Source of the DNA: CAG-791 sp963596015
Lineage (GTDB): Bacteria > Bacillota > Clostridia > Lachnospirales > Lachnospiraceae
Direction: 5' to 3'
Assembly: GCA_963596015.1 (NCBI GenBank)
Contig: CAVBJS010000006.1
Location: forward strand, 11,608-75,607
DNA: 64,000 bases
Of this stretch, positions 39,579 through 48,488 are shown in pieces (the stretch's first letter is position 1; every line of letters begins with the position of its first letter). The translations under genes and the position numbers were made by a program. The notes under the pieces are model-generated. The model was given only the letters and a program-made list of their open reading frames with translations, was not told the origin of the DNA and did not search any database.

Positions 39579-41366
39579 ATGAAAAAGAAGAATTTAGAAG
39601 AAAGAAAAAAGAATGCCTCCTATATCATTAAAGTCCTGGGCACCCAGGTAAAGGAATTTAAGAAAGATTCCATTCTGACGCCCATCTTTATGGTGGCGGA
39701 GGTGATCATGGAGACGCTGATCCCGGTCATGATGGCTTTTATCATTGACCAGGGCGTGGAAGCCGGCAACATGAAGAATATTCTCCTCATGGGTGCTCTG
39801 ATGGTACTGGCAGCGGCCATAAGTCTGACGGTAGGCTTCTTAGGCGGTAAGTACGGTGCCAGTGCATCCACCGGATTTGCCAGAAACTTAAGAGAGGCCA
39901 TGTTCGAAAAGATCCAGACCTACTCTTTTTCCAATATCGATAAGTTCAGCACCGCAGGTCTGGTGACCCGTATGACCACGGATGTGACCAACATACAGAA
40001 TGCGTACCAGATGATCCTGCGTATGTGTACCAGAGCTCCTTCCAGTTTGATCTTTGCCATGATCATGGCATTTTTGATCAGCCCGAAGCTGGCAAGTGTA
40101 TACCTGATCGCCGTGATCTTCCTGGGCTTTTGCCTTTTTATGATCATTCGCTCGGCTACCGACCGGTTTGATAAGGTGTTCCGCAAGTACGATGACATGA
40201 ATGCCAGTGTACAGGAAAATGTCTCCGGTATCCGTGTGGTAAAGGCCTACGTCCGTGAGGATTATGAGAATAAGAAATTCCAGAAGGCCAGCACCAACGT
40301 CTATAACCTGTTCGTGAACGCAGAGAAGATCCTGAGCTGGAACAACCCGTTGATGCAGTTCACCGTCTATGTCTGCATCCTGCTGATCAGCTGGCTGGGG
40401 GCAAAGACCGTAGTGGCAGGTGATCTGACCACCGGTCAGCTCATGAGCCTTCTGACCTATTGCATGAATATTCTGATGAGCCTGATGATGCTGTCCATGG
40501 TTTTCGTTATGATCACCATGAGTACCGCCAGTGCAGAGCGTATCGCAGAGGTGCTGACAGAAGAGCCGGATATCCGTAACCCTGAGAATCCCCTCTATGA
40601 GGTAAAGGACGGCAGCATCTCTTTTGAAAATGTGAACTTCCAGTACAGCAAGGAAGCAGAACGGCCGGTATTGCAGGATATCAATCTCCGGATCCGCTCC
40701 GGAGAGACCATCGGTCTGATCGGCGGCACCGGTTCTGCCAAGTCCACGCTGGTGAACCTGATCAGCCGGCTTTACGATGTGACCGAGGGCTGCATCAAGG
40801 TAGGCGGTGAGGATGTGCGCGCCTATGATGTGGAAACTATTCGTAATGCGGTGGCCGTAGTGCTGCAGAAAAACGTCCTTTTCAGCGGCACGATCCTGGA
40901 TAACCTTCGCTGGGGTGATGAAAATGCCAGCGAGGAAGAATGCAGGCGAGTCTGTCGCTTAGCCTGCGCCGATGAATTCATCGAAAAGATGCCGGATGGC
41001 TATAATACCTATATTGAACAGGGAGGCAGCAACGTCTCCGGTGGTCAGAAACAGCGTCTGTGTATTGCCAGAGCACTGCTGAAAAAGCCTAAGATCCTGA
41101 TCCTGGATGACAGCACCAGCGCCGTGGATACCGCCACAGATGCCAAGATCCGCCAGGCCTTTGCGCAGGAAATTCCCGGCACTACCAAGATCATCATCGC
41201 CCAGAGAATCTCCAGCGTCCAGCACGCAGATCGTATCGTGGTCCTCAATGAAGGCCGCATCGACGATATCGGCACTCACGAAGAGCTGTTAAAGAACAGC
41301 ACGATCTATCGTGATGTCTATGAGGCACAGACAGGCGGCGGCGGAGACTTTGACCAGCCGCAGTAA
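39579..41366 (+). CDS. ABC exporter half-transporter, degenerate ATP site subunit
   Basis: The 595-residue protein has a six-helix exporter domain (about 20-330) and a C-terminal nucleotide-binding domain. Walker A reads GGTGSAKST (Ala for the usual Gly before Lys) and Walker B ends ILDDSTSAVD, with Asp where the catalytic Glu should be. The signature NVSGGQKQR is intact. This is the pattern of the non-canonical partner in heterodimeric exporters such as LmrCD/BmrCD. The partner gene follows 24 bases later. Confidence 0.92.
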   Translation: MKKKNLEERKKNASYIIKVLGTQVKEFKKDSILTPIFMVAEVIMETLIPVMMAFIIDQGVEAGNMKNILLMGALMVLAAAISLTVGFLGGKYGASASTGFARNLREAMFEKIQTYSFSNIDKFSTAGLVTRMTTDVTNIQNAYQMILRMCTRAPSSLIFAMIMAFLISPKLASVYLIAVIFLGFCLFMIIRSATDRFDKVFRKYDDMNASVQENVSGIRVVKAYVREDYENKKFQKASTNVYNLFVNAEKILSWNNPLMQFTVYVCILLISWLGAKTVVAGDLTTGQLMSLLTYCMNILMSLMMLSMVFVMITMSTASAERIAEVLTEEPDIRNPENPLYEVKDGSISFENVNFQYSKEAERPVLQDINLRIRSGETIGLIGGTGSAKSTLVNLISRLYDVTEGCIKVGGEDVRAYDVETIRNAVAVVLQKNVLFSGTILDNLRWGDENASEEECRRVCRLACADEFIEKMPDGYNTYIEQGGSNVSGGQKQRLCIARALLKKPKILILDDSTSAVDTATDAKIRQAFAQEIPGTTKIIIAQRISSVQHADRIVVLNEGRIDDIGTHEELLKNSTIYRDVYEAQTGGGGDFDQPQ

Positions 41367-41390
41367 GCCGTTTAGAAATGGAGGCAAATC

Positions 41391-43289
41391 GTGAAGAAAA
41401 ATGAAATGCGGACGGCACCCAGGCCGAAGGTGCCCAATCCCTGGAAGCTTTTAAAGCGTATGCTCGGCTACGTATTTAAATACTACGGCATTCAGTTTTT
41501 GATCGTGGTGATCTGTATCTTTGTAACGGTTTATTCTTCCGTACAGGGTACCCTGTTCATTCAGCAGCTGATCGATGAATATATTCTGCCTATGATCGGC
41601 AACCGGAACCCGGATTTTGCACCGCTGGCGGCAGCCATCGGCCGTGTGGCATTCTTTTATATACTGGGTGTGATCGCTGCTTTTATCAACGCAAGACTTA
41701 TGATCTATGTATCCCAGGGAACTCTGAAGCGGATACGTGATGAGTTGTTTGAACACATGGAAAGCCTGCCGATCCGGTATTTTGATACCCATGCCCACGG
41801 CGATATCATGTCGATCTATACCAATGATACGGATACCCTGCGGCAGATGATCAGCCAGAGTATTCCCCAGCTGCTCAACAGTGTCATCACCATCGTCAGC
41901 GTGCTGATCAGCATGATCATTCTCAGTGTTCCGCTGACGGTGCTGACACTGGTCATGGTAGCCGTTATGCTAGGAGCCACCAAGTATCTGGCAGGCTTCA
42001 GCGGACGATTCTTTGCAGCACAGCAAAAGGATCTCGGTAAAGTAAACGGCTATATCGAGGAGATGATGGACGGCCAGAAGGTAGTCAAAGTATTCTGTCA
42101 TGAGAAGGCCAATTTCCATGATTTTAAGGAGCTTAACGACCAGCTCTTTGACAGCGCCAATAATGCCAACAAATACGCCAACGTACTGATGCCTGTAAAC
42201 GCGCAGATCGGCAATATCAGCTATGTGCTCTGCGCCATCGTAGGCGGTGCTCTGGCAATGAATGGGGTAGGAGGCTTCACCTTAGGCGCTCTGGCCAGCT
42301 TCCTGACCTTTAATAAGAGCTTTAATATGCCTATCAACCAGATCTCCATGCAGCTTAACAGCATCATCATGGCCCTGGCCGGTGCAGAACGTATCTTCAA
42401 TCTGCTGGATGAAGAGCCGGAGGTAGACGACGGCTATGTGACGCTGGTGAATGCCAAGTATGAAAACGGCAATCTGACAGAGTGTAAGGAACGCACCAAT
42501 GTATGGGCGTGGAAGCACTACCATCAGGCAGACAATACCACTACCTATACACCTTTAAAGGGCAACATCGAGTTCCACGGTGTGGACTTTGGTTACAACC
42601 CGGACAAGATCGTGCTGCATGACATCGAGATGTACGCCAACGATGGTCAGAAGATCGCCTTCGTCGGCTCCACCGGTGCCGGCAAGACCACCATTACCAA
42701 CCTGATCAACCGTTTCTATGATATTCAGGACGGCAAGATCCGCTATGACGGCATCAATATCAATAAGATCAAAAAGGACGACCTGCGCCGTTCTCTGGGC
42801 ATGGTATTGCAGGATACCCATCTGTTTACCGGCACGGTGATGGAGAATATCCGTTTCGGTCGTCTGGAGGCCACCGATGAGGAAGTCATCAATGCAGCCA
42901 AGCTGGCCGGCGCCGACGGCTTTATCAGGCGTCTGCCCCAGGGCTATCAGACAGTGCTGACAGGCGATGGTGCCAACTTAAGTCAGGGTCAGAGACAGCT
43001 TCTTTCCATTGCCAGAGCGGCTATCGCAGATCCGCCGGTACTGATCCTGGATGAGGCAACCAGCTCCATCGATACCCGCACAGAGAAGATCGTGCAGACC
43101 GGTATGGACAACCTGATGAAGGGCAGGACCACTTTTGTCATCGCCCACAGACTCTCCACCATCATGAACAGCGACTGCATCATGGTCCTGGAAAACGGCC
43201 GCATCATCGAGAGAGGCGGACACGAGGAGCTGCTGGAGCAGAAGGGCAGATATTATCAGCTCTTTACCGGTAATTCTGTGGCTTCATAG
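41391..43289 (+). CDS. ABC exporter half-transporter, canonical ATP site subunit
   Basis: The 632-residue protein has an exporter domain followed by an ATPase with Walker A GSTGAGKTT, signature NLSQGQRQL and Walker B LILDEATSSID with the catalytic Glu. Between the membrane part and the ATPase is an insert of about 40 residues (NAKYENGNLTECKERTNVWAWKHYHQADN), typical of the larger subunit of this pair. Starts with GTG at 41391, GGAGG eight bases before. With the preceding gene it should export drugs or lipids-like compounds under MarR control. Confidence 0.92.
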   Translation: MKKNEMRTAPRPKVPNPWKLLKRMLGYVFKYYGIQFLIVVICIFVTVYSSVQGTLFIQQLIDEYILPMIGNRNPDFAPLAAAIGRVAFFYILGVIAAFINARLMIYVSQGTLKRIRDELFEHMESLPIRYFDTHAHGDIMSIYTNDTDTLRQMISQSIPQLLNSVITIVSVLISMIILSVPLTVLTLVMVAVMLGATKYLAGFSGRFFAAQQKDLGKVNGYIEEMMDGQKVVKVFCHEKANFHDFKELNDQLFDSANNANKYANVLMPVNAQIGNISYVLCAIVGGALAMNGVGGFTLGALASFLTFNKSFNMPINQISMQLNSIIMALAGAERIFNLLDEEPEVDDGYVTLVNAKYENGNLTECKERTNVWAWKHYHQADNTTTYTPLKGNIEFHGVDFGYNPDKIVLHDIEMYANDGQKIAFVGSTGAGKTTITNLINRFYDIQDGKIRYDGININKIKKDDLRRSLGMVLQDTHLFTGTVMENIRFGRLEATDEEVINAAKLAGADGFIRRLPQGYQTVLTGDGANLSQGQRQLLSIARAAIADPPVLILDEATSSIDTRTEKIVQTGMDNLMKGRTTFVIAHRLSTIMNSDCIMVLENGRIIERGGHEELLEQKGRYYQLFTGNSVAS

Positions 43290-43337
43290 GAACTGTAACA
43301 CAGCAACAAGATTACATGGCGGGATGGTTCCGGCAGA

Positions 43338-43366
43338 TTGTTTTCTTAACGTTAATATGATATATT
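43338..43366 (+). promoter_or_regulatory. Promoter of malQ
   Basis: TTGTTT (43338-43343), 17-base spacer, TATATT (43361-43366). Confidence 0.6.
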
Positions 43367-43370
43367 TTGT

Positions 43371-43403
43371 ATGCGCAGACTGTGACAGACACAGGCTGCG
43401 CAT
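43371..43403 (+). promoter_or_regulatory. 5'-end stem-loop of the malQ leader
   Basis: ATGCGCAGACTGTG (43371-43384) pairs with CACAGGCTGCGCAT (43390-43403), 13 of 14. It would lie at the very 5' end of the mRNA, where such stems often protect transcripts; there is no T tract. Confidence 0.5.
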
Positions 43404-43429
43404 ATACTGTATGTAAGGGGAATTACCCA

Positions 43430-43480
43430 TGATGAATTCTCCTCATGATGCCGCAGCAAACGGCGGTAAGAGAGGTACTT
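43430..43480 (+). repeat. RBS-bearing hairpin repeat, truncated copy
   Basis: A remnant of the hairpin 3 3' arm (GAATTCTCCTCATGA), then GCCGC (43450-43454) / GCGGT (43463-43467), AGAGAGGTACTT and the malQ ATG. Confidence 0.7.
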
Positions 43481-45001
43481 ATGAAAAGAAAATGCGGTGT
43501 TTTGCTGCCGGTGGCCAGTCTGCCGTCCAAATACGGAATCGGCTGTTTTTCCAAAGAGGCCTATGAATTTGTGGATTTTCTTGCCAGGGCCGGACAGACC
43601 TATTGGCAGATTCTGCCCTTAGGACAGACGGGATATGGGGATTCCCCGTATCAGTCTTTTTCCACCTATGCAGGCAATCCTTATTTCATTGACCTGGAGG
43701 AGCTGATGGAGAGAGGATACCTTACAAGGGAAGAAGTAGAGGCCTGTGACTGGGGAGATCAGGAAGGATATATCGATTATGCCGCTGTTTATGCCAGCCG
43801 CTATGGTCTTTTGAAGGCTGCCTATGACAATAGCCCCTACGCACTGCATCCTGCCGGAAAGTGGGCAGAGGCTGCTTACGATGAGGAACGGGCTGCACTG
43901 GAGCAGTTTATAGAGGAAAAGAAGGAATGGCTTCCGGACTATGCCCTTTACAGTGCGGTGAAGGCTTCTTTCGACGGAAAGCCGTACATAGAGTGGGAGG
44001 AGGATATCCGCCTTCGCCGACCGGCTACCATGGAGCATTACAGAAAGATGCTGGAAGAGGAAATTCGTTTCTATGAATTTCAGCAGTTCTTTTTTGACAG
44101 GCAGTGGAAGGCGTTGAAGCAATACGCCAATGACAAGAAGATCCGGATCATCGGCGACATTCCGATCTACGTAGCTTTTGACAGTGCGGATACCTGGAGT
44201 CACCCGGAGTTGTTCTGCTTCGATGAGAAGGGATATCCCACGGTAGTGGCAGGTTGTCCGCCGGATGGATTCTCCGCTACCGGCCAGCTTTGGGGCAATC
44301 CCATTTACGACTGGCCCTATCATGCAAAGACAGGATATGCATGGTGGATGAGCCGCTTGGCCCATTGCTTTGCGCTGTATGATGTGGTGCGCATCGATCA
44401 TTTCCGGGCCTTTGACGAGTATTATGCCATTCCCTATGGAGACAAAACAGCAGAATTCGGTCAGTGGCTGCCCGGGCCCGGCTACAGCCTTTTTGCAGAA
44501 CTGAAAAAGCAGCTGGGACAGAAGGATATCATCGCAGAGGATCTGGGATTTTTGACTCCCAGCGTATTAAAGCTGGTGAAAAAGACTGGATATCCCGGTA
44601 TGAAGGTCCTGCAATTTGCCTTTGATTCCCGGGAAGAGAGCGACTACCTGCCTCATAATTATACCCACAATTGCGTGGTCTATACCGGTACCCATGACAA
44701 TGAGACCATGCGGGGATGGTATGAGCATGTGAACCGAAGAGACAAGGCCTTCGCAAAGCGTTATGTCAATGTGCGAAGCACAAAGACAGCAGCCTGGGCG
44801 TTTATCTGCTGTGCTTTTATGAGTGTGGCGGATACTGCTATTATCCCTATGCAGGATTATCTGAATCTGGGAGATGAGGCTCGCATCAACATGCCTTCTA
44901 CCATGGGCACCAACTGGAAATGGCGGATGCTGCCGGGACAGGATACATCGGAGTTGGCCGAGAAGATGTATGAACTGGCATGGACGTACAAGAGACTGTA
45001 G
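43481..45001 (+). CDS. malQ: 4-alpha-glucanotransferase (amylomaltase)
   Basis: The 506-residue GH77 enzyme moves alpha-1,4-glucan chains between maltodextrins. Motifs: GVLLPVASLPSKYGIGCF, YWQILPLGQTGYGDSPYQSFS, IRIIGDIPIYVAFDSADTW, VRIDHFRAFDEYY (nucleophile Asp), IAEDLGFLTP (acid Glu) and YTGTHDNETMRGW. Full length. Start fixed by the repeat-borne AGAGAGG. It works with glycogen synthase in alpha-glucan metabolism, though not in the same operon. Confidence 0.95.
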   Translation: MKRKCGVLLPVASLPSKYGIGCFSKEAYEFVDFLARAGQTYWQILPLGQTGYGDSPYQSFSTYAGNPYFIDLEELMERGYLTREEVEACDWGDQEGYIDYAAVYASRYGLLKAAYDNSPYALHPAGKWAEAAYDEERAALEQFIEEKKEWLPDYALYSAVKASFDGKPYIEWEEDIRLRRPATMEHYRKMLEEEIRFYEFQQFFFDRQWKALKQYANDKKIRIIGDIPIYVAFDSADTWSHPELFCFDEKGYPTVVAGCPPDGFSATGQLWGNPIYDWPYHAKTGYAWWMSRLAHCFALYDVVRIDHFRAFDEYYAIPYGDKTAEFGQWLPGPGYSLFAELKKQLGQKDIIAEDLGFLTPSVLKLVKKTGYPGMKVLQFAFDSREESDYLPHNYTHNCVVYTGTHDNETMRGWYEHVNRRDKAFAKRYVNVRSTKTAAWAFICCAFMSVADTAIIPMQDYLNLGDEARINMPSTMGTNWKWRMLPGQDTSELAEKMYELAWTYKRL

Positions 45002-45022
45002 GGACGATAACTGAATACATAC

Positions 45023-45088
45023 AAAATGAAAGCCGACTGCCTCTCTGCAGATGATGATTGCTGAGAGTAGCCGGCTTTCATTTTCGAT
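45023..45088. terminator. Bidirectional terminator after malQ
   Basis: AAAATGAAAGCCG (45023-45035) pairs with CGGCTTTCATTTT (45072-45084). Confidence 0.75.
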
Positions 45089-45118
45089 ATTTTAATATCA
45101 AAAGTTCTGATAGTTTTA

Positions 45119-45154
45119 ATCCCGGAAAATCATAGGTATATGATTTTCCGGGAT
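45119..45154. terminator. Perfect hairpin between convergent malQ and CYTH genes
   Basis: ATCCCGGAAAATCATA (45119-45134) pairs fully with TATGATTTTCCGGGAT (45139-45154) around GGTA. T tracts are weak on both sides, so terminator activity is inferred from position. Confidence 0.5.
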
Positions 45155-45216
45155 CTTTGTAGAGTTTTTCGTTGTATTGATCCGCACATGAAACGAGATA
45201 TTTACAGGGATGATCC

Positions 45217-45738
45217 CTACAGCGGCACATCCAGCTTGCGCTGGCTGAGCCAGGAGTTGTGGTAGTGGGGGTTCTGGGTTACGTCCTCCTTGAACCATTC
45301 CGGCGGGATAAAGGCCAGAGCCATCTCCTCAGAGGGAAACTCTACCTCAGCGATGACCAGATCCTGAAAAGGAGCACCGAAGAGATCCAGTTCGATGGTC
45401 AGGTCCACCGCGGCGGTGCCGGCCATAGGATCTGTGGCGGGATTATAGTCAGAGCGGAACCGGGGATAGTCGATGGGAATGCGATACCGGCGCTTGGTGA
45501 TCACATTGCCGTCGGCTTTTGCCAGCAGGTGGGCATAGGACTGCGCCGTCAGGGGCAGATTATATTCCATGCGGGTCATCATGCCGGCGCCCTTATAGGT
45601 CAGATAGTAAGTGTCATCCTGGCGGCGGATCCGTACCACCGGATCTGTGCACAGATAGGCCTGCTCGATCAGGAGGCAGGGGTAGTTGTTGAGATTTTCC
45701 GGCAGCTGCCGGATGGTGAATTTGCGTTCTATTTCCAC
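45217..45738 (-). CDS. CYTH-domain protein (inorganic triphosphatase-like)
   Basis: The 173-residue protein opens with the ExExK motif MEIERKF, then AYLCTDPVVRIRRQDDTYYLTYKG, EYNLPL, KRRYRIP and TIELDLFGAPFQDLVIAEVEFPSEE, which line the triphosphate tunnel. Such proteins hydrolyse tripolyphosphate or thiamine triphosphate. It is last in a three-gene minus-strand run, two bases after the CBS gene. Confidence 0.88.
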   Translation of the reverse strand: MEIERKFTIRQLPENLNNYPCLLIEQAYLCTDPVVRIRRQDDTYYLTYKGAGMMTRMEYNLPLTAQSYAHLLAKADGNVITKRRYRIPIDYPRFRSDYNPATDPMAGTAAVDLTIELDLFGAPFQDLVIAEVEFPSEEMALAFIPPEWFKEDVTQNPHYHNSWLSQRKLDVPL

Positions 45739-45740
45739 GA

Positions 45741-46175
45741 TCAGTCCTCTTTTCCCATGGATGCTTTCATTTTCTGATAAGAATCTGTTAAAAACTGCAT
45801 TACGTCCTTTCTGGTGACAATGCCGATAAAGGCGCCTCCGTCATCCACTACAGGGACGAAATTCTGGGTCTTGGCAGAGGAGATCAGATCCTCAATGTCG
45901 GCGTCGATGCGCACCGGCAGATAATCTCTCTTGCGGCGGATGCTCAGCATGGGAACATCTTCCGCTTCCTTAAGGCTCAGATCATAGCGGTCTTTGATAA
46001 AGCGCAGCAGATCTCCTTCGGTCAACGTACCCAGATACTGGCCGGTAGACTGCCGGATGACAGGGATGGCACTGAACTGACGGTGCTCCATTTTTTCGAT
46101 AGACTGCCGCAGGGTATCGGTGTCATAGACGTAGGCAACGTCATTCTTGGGCGTTAAGCAAAATAATATATTCAT
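45741..46175 (-). CDS. CBS-domain protein
   Basis: The 144-residue protein has two CBS motifs: TDTLRQSIEKMEHRQFSAIPVIRQSTGQYLGTLTEGDLLRFI and a second ending FVPVVDDGGAFIGIVTRKDVMQFL. It likely binds an adenine nucleotide and regulates a partner. Gene order puts it between the DJ-1/PfpI gene and the CYTH gene, all co-directional with short gaps. Confidence 0.88.
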   Translation of the reverse strand: MNILFCLTPKNDVAYVYDTDTLRQSIEKMEHRQFSAIPVIRQSTGQYLGTLTEGDLLRFIKDRYDLSLKEAEDVPMLSIRRKRDYLPVRIDADIEDLISSAKTQNFVPVVDDGGAFIGIVTRKDVMQFLTDSYQKMKASMGKED

Positions 46176-46195
46176 TTGTGGTATCCCTCATTCGC

Positions 46196-46765
46196 TCAGT
46201 TTCTGTAAACGATGGATTCTGCCAGGGCATTGGCCGCTTCTTCTCCCAGGTAGTAGGTGACGATGGCCAGACCGAAGTCAATGGCACAGCCCATACCCCT
46301 GCCGGTGATAAATTTCCCGTCGGTGGTGGCGGGCTCATAGGTCAGAATGGCGCCCTTCATATCCGGCTCCATGGCAGGATAGCAGGTGGCGTGTTTACCT
46401 TCTAAAAGGCCAAGGCCGGCCAAAACCGTAGGAGCTGCACAGATGGCAGCCAGAGGTTTGCCCTGGGCGGCAAAGGCGGTAAGCTGTGTGGTGAGGGCAG
46501 TGCATTCTTTCAGATGGGTAGTGCCCGGAAGACCGCCGGGGAGAACCAGCATGTCATATTCGTCAAAGTTTAAGTCCTGCAGCAGGATATCAGCGGTGAT
46601 GGTGACCTGATGGGAAGATGTGACAGTGAGACTGTCGGAAATGGAGACTGTGGTAACCGGGATACCTGCTCTGCGCAGCAGATCCACCACTGTCAGTGCC
46701 TCGATCTCCTCGTGTCCGTCAGCGAGAAAGACAGCGACTTTTTTATCAATAAGTATCTTATGCAT
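46196..46765 (-). CDS. DJ-1/PfpI-family protein
   Basis: The 189-residue class I glutamine-amidotransferase-like protein has the reactive Cys in LAAICAAPTVLAGLGLL, with the early Glu in DGHEEIEALTVVDLLRRAG, as in YajL/ThiJ proteins. These have been linked to protein or glyoxal repair. First gene of the minus-strand run; its Shine-Dalgarno TAAGGAGG comes with a minimal hairpin repeat. Confidence 0.88.
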   Translation of the reverse strand: MHKILIDKKVAVFLADGHEEIEALTVVDLLRRAGIPVTTVSISDSLTVTSSHQVTITADILLQDLNFDEYDMLVLPGGLPGTTHLKECTALTTQLTAFAAQGKPLAAICAAPTVLAGLGLLEGKHATCYPAMEPDMKGAILTYEPATTDGKFITGRGMGCAIDFGLAIVTYYLGEEAANALAESIVYRN

Positions 46766-46803
46766 GGTAAATTACCTCCTTATGCCGCAGCCATAGCGGC
46801 GTG
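46766..46803 (-). repeat. RBS-bearing hairpin repeat, minimal copy on the minus strand
   Basis: On the minus strand GCCGC pairs with GCGGC (46784-46800), followed by ATAAGGAGGTAATTTACC and the ATG. This copy shows that the family follows gene orientation rather than a fixed strand. Confidence 0.75.
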
Positions 46804-46861
46804 ACCATCTGTTTTCCATTCCGAGATTTCTTCTGTGTCGCATCCCGGTATTCCTCTCTTC

Positions 46862-46870
46862 AGTATACCA
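46862..46870 (-). promoter_or_regulatory. Possible extended -10 promoter for the DJ-1/CBS/CYTH run
   Basis: The minus strand reads TGG-TATACT; a TTGACC lies upstream but at 22 bases, too far for a standard spacer. Confidence 0.4.
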
Positions 46871-46982
46871 TTGTTCTGCTAAAAAAAATGGTCAAAACCG
46901 TGAACATACTATAAAAAATGTATAAAGGGGTTATAGGTTAGATGCTGGTCAGGCGGTAGGTGACAGTCATCATGACACAATA

Positions 46983-47528
46983 TTATTTAAACCAGTGATC
47001 TGCATAGTCCTTTAAGAATGAATCAACTGTTAGAATAAACTGCTCTTTAGGAATTCGTACGCCCCCTAGTTCATATTTGAAATGTACTCCATCTTCGGAA
47101 TCTTGATTATTCCATGAAATTTCAACATTTTCTCCAACAAGCTGAAAATAAAGATCTGCTAATATTGCTCCATTTGAATATGGGTGCCATCTATGGCGAA
47201 GATTCCATTCATCCAGCTTGTCGTAATATGCATCAAATTCTTCATCGTCATCGGAGTCAAAGTCTCTTGCAGTGATATCTTTTATTGCAGCATATTCACC
47301 TTCAACATCCACAGGATAAGGATCTTCCTCCATGTGATCGAGAAAATCTCTGAGCCACAGCACCAACTCGTCAATGTTCCATCTGGTAGTTAACATTATT
47401 CCGTTGCGGTTAAACGAGAGAATATTATCTCCATTAATGTTTATTGCTATTTCTGTCATATGTGATTCATCGAAAAACTTATATGAAATTGAAAAATGTG
47501 GTATAGCGTTGATTATTGATGTGTTCAT
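46983..47528 (-). CDS. Hypothetical protein, AT-richer than its surroundings
   Basis: The 181-residue soluble acidic protein has no signal peptide or helix. Recognisable stretches are HFSISYKFFDES, ITARDFDSDDDEEFD, and HWHPYSNGAILADLYF-like text (RHRWHPYSNGAILAD). I do not recognise a family. The style (small, acidic, single copy, low GC) recalls immunity or accessory proteins, which is only a guess. The start is the ATG at 47528, with AGAGGTG upstream; an earlier GTG overlaps that site. Confidence 0.6.
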   Translation of the reverse strand: MNTSIINAIPHFSISYKFFDESHMTEIAININGDNILSFNRNGIMLTTRWNIDELVLWLRDFLDHMEEDPYPVDVEGEYAAIKDITARDFDSDDDEEFDAYYDKLDEWNLRHRWHPYSNGAILADLYFQLVGENVEISWNNQDSEDGVHFKYELGGVRIPKEQFILTVDSFLKDYADHWFK

Positions 47529-47710
47529 GGTCACCTCTTGCCTTTCCTAATTTTATTGTATTCTGCTTTTGAGATTTTACCATCATACGGAAGGGGGACA
47601 AAAAGTTAACAATTGAAATCATGTAATAAAGTTGCTTTTCGTGTACAATATAATAGTAATCGATACTTTTCTAAATGAAATGTCTTTACAGAATAAAGAT
47701 GGTAAAATAA

Positions 47711-47998
47711 ATGGAAAAACAGATATGGCTGAAAGCTGAAGAAATAATACAGGAAGTTGCGAGGATCTGCCATTCTTTTCATGCGAAAGAGGTGATCTTA
47801 TATGGTTCCAGAGCAAAAGGGACAGCACAGGAACGCAGTGATATTGATATTGCGGTATCCGGCGTCGAGGAGTTTGGATCGCTGACGGAACAGATTGAAG
47901 ATCTGCCAACACTTTTCAGCGTGGATATCGTAAATATGGATACCTGCAGGAATCAATTGTTATTGGAGGATATCAGGCAATATGGACGCAAAATTTGA
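47711..47998 (+). CDS. MNT-type minimal nucleotidyltransferase (antitoxin class)
   Basis: The 95-residue protein has the nucleotidyltransferase signature GSRAKGTAQERSDIDIAV (GS-x10-DxD). Its size is that of the minimal MNT proteins that accompany HEPN proteins. In characterised MNT/HEPN pairs the MNT protein AMPylates and silences the HEPN toxin. It overlaps the next gene by 17 bases, so expression is coupled. Confidence 0.88.
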   Translation: MEKQIWLKAEEIIQEVARICHSFHAKEVILYGSRAKGTAQERSDIDIAVSGVEEFGSLTEQIEDLPTLFSVDIVNMDTCRNQLLLEDIRQYGRKI

Positions 47999-48389
47999 AA
48001 GACGTTTTCTCTCGTTTTGTAACTCATTAGATGCACTGGAAGAAGCAAGACGGCGAGACCTTGGTGATTCCTTCGTCTTGAGTGGAACCAGCGCAAAATT
48101 CAGTATTACCTTTGACCTCGCATGGAAGGTTATGAAAGATATATTGGTACAATACTATGCAATTACCGGTTTTGTCACAGGCTCCCCGAGAGAAGTTCTT
48201 CGGGAGTCCTTCAAGGCGAATCTGATTTCCGATGATACGTGGATGGAAATGCTGCAAGTGAGAAACGAATTATCACACGATTACGATGGTGAAATTGTAA
48301 AGGCACACTGTCATGCGATCGTGGAAACGTACATTGACTTGTTTTATGATTTTCGCAAGCAGGTAGAAAAATTATTCCGAGAGGTATAG
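47982..48389 (+). CDS. HEPN-domain protein, HI0074-like (toxin class)
   Basis: The 135-residue all-alpha protein matches the nucleotidyltransferase substrate-binding (HI0074) family. RNELSHDY gives the R-x4-H-x-Y motif, with Arg and His needed for HEPN RNase activity and the Tyr the AMPylation site in studied pairs. Together with the preceding MNT gene it forms a type VII-like toxin-antitoxin module. Toxicity here is inference. Confidence 0.85.
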   Translation: MDAKFERRFLSFCNSLDALEEARRRDLGDSFVLSGTSAKFSITFDLAWKVMKDILVQYYAITGFVTGSPREVLRESFKANLISDDTWMEMLQVRNELSHDYDGEIVKAHCHAIVETYIDLFYDFRKQVEKLFREV

Positions 48390-48488
48390 GAGTGTCGGCA
48401 GCAGGCACGATTACAGTTTTTTTAAGCAATGGTGAAAGATACCATTACATAAGCCCAGTATATAGATCATCAGAAAGGAAAATAAAAA

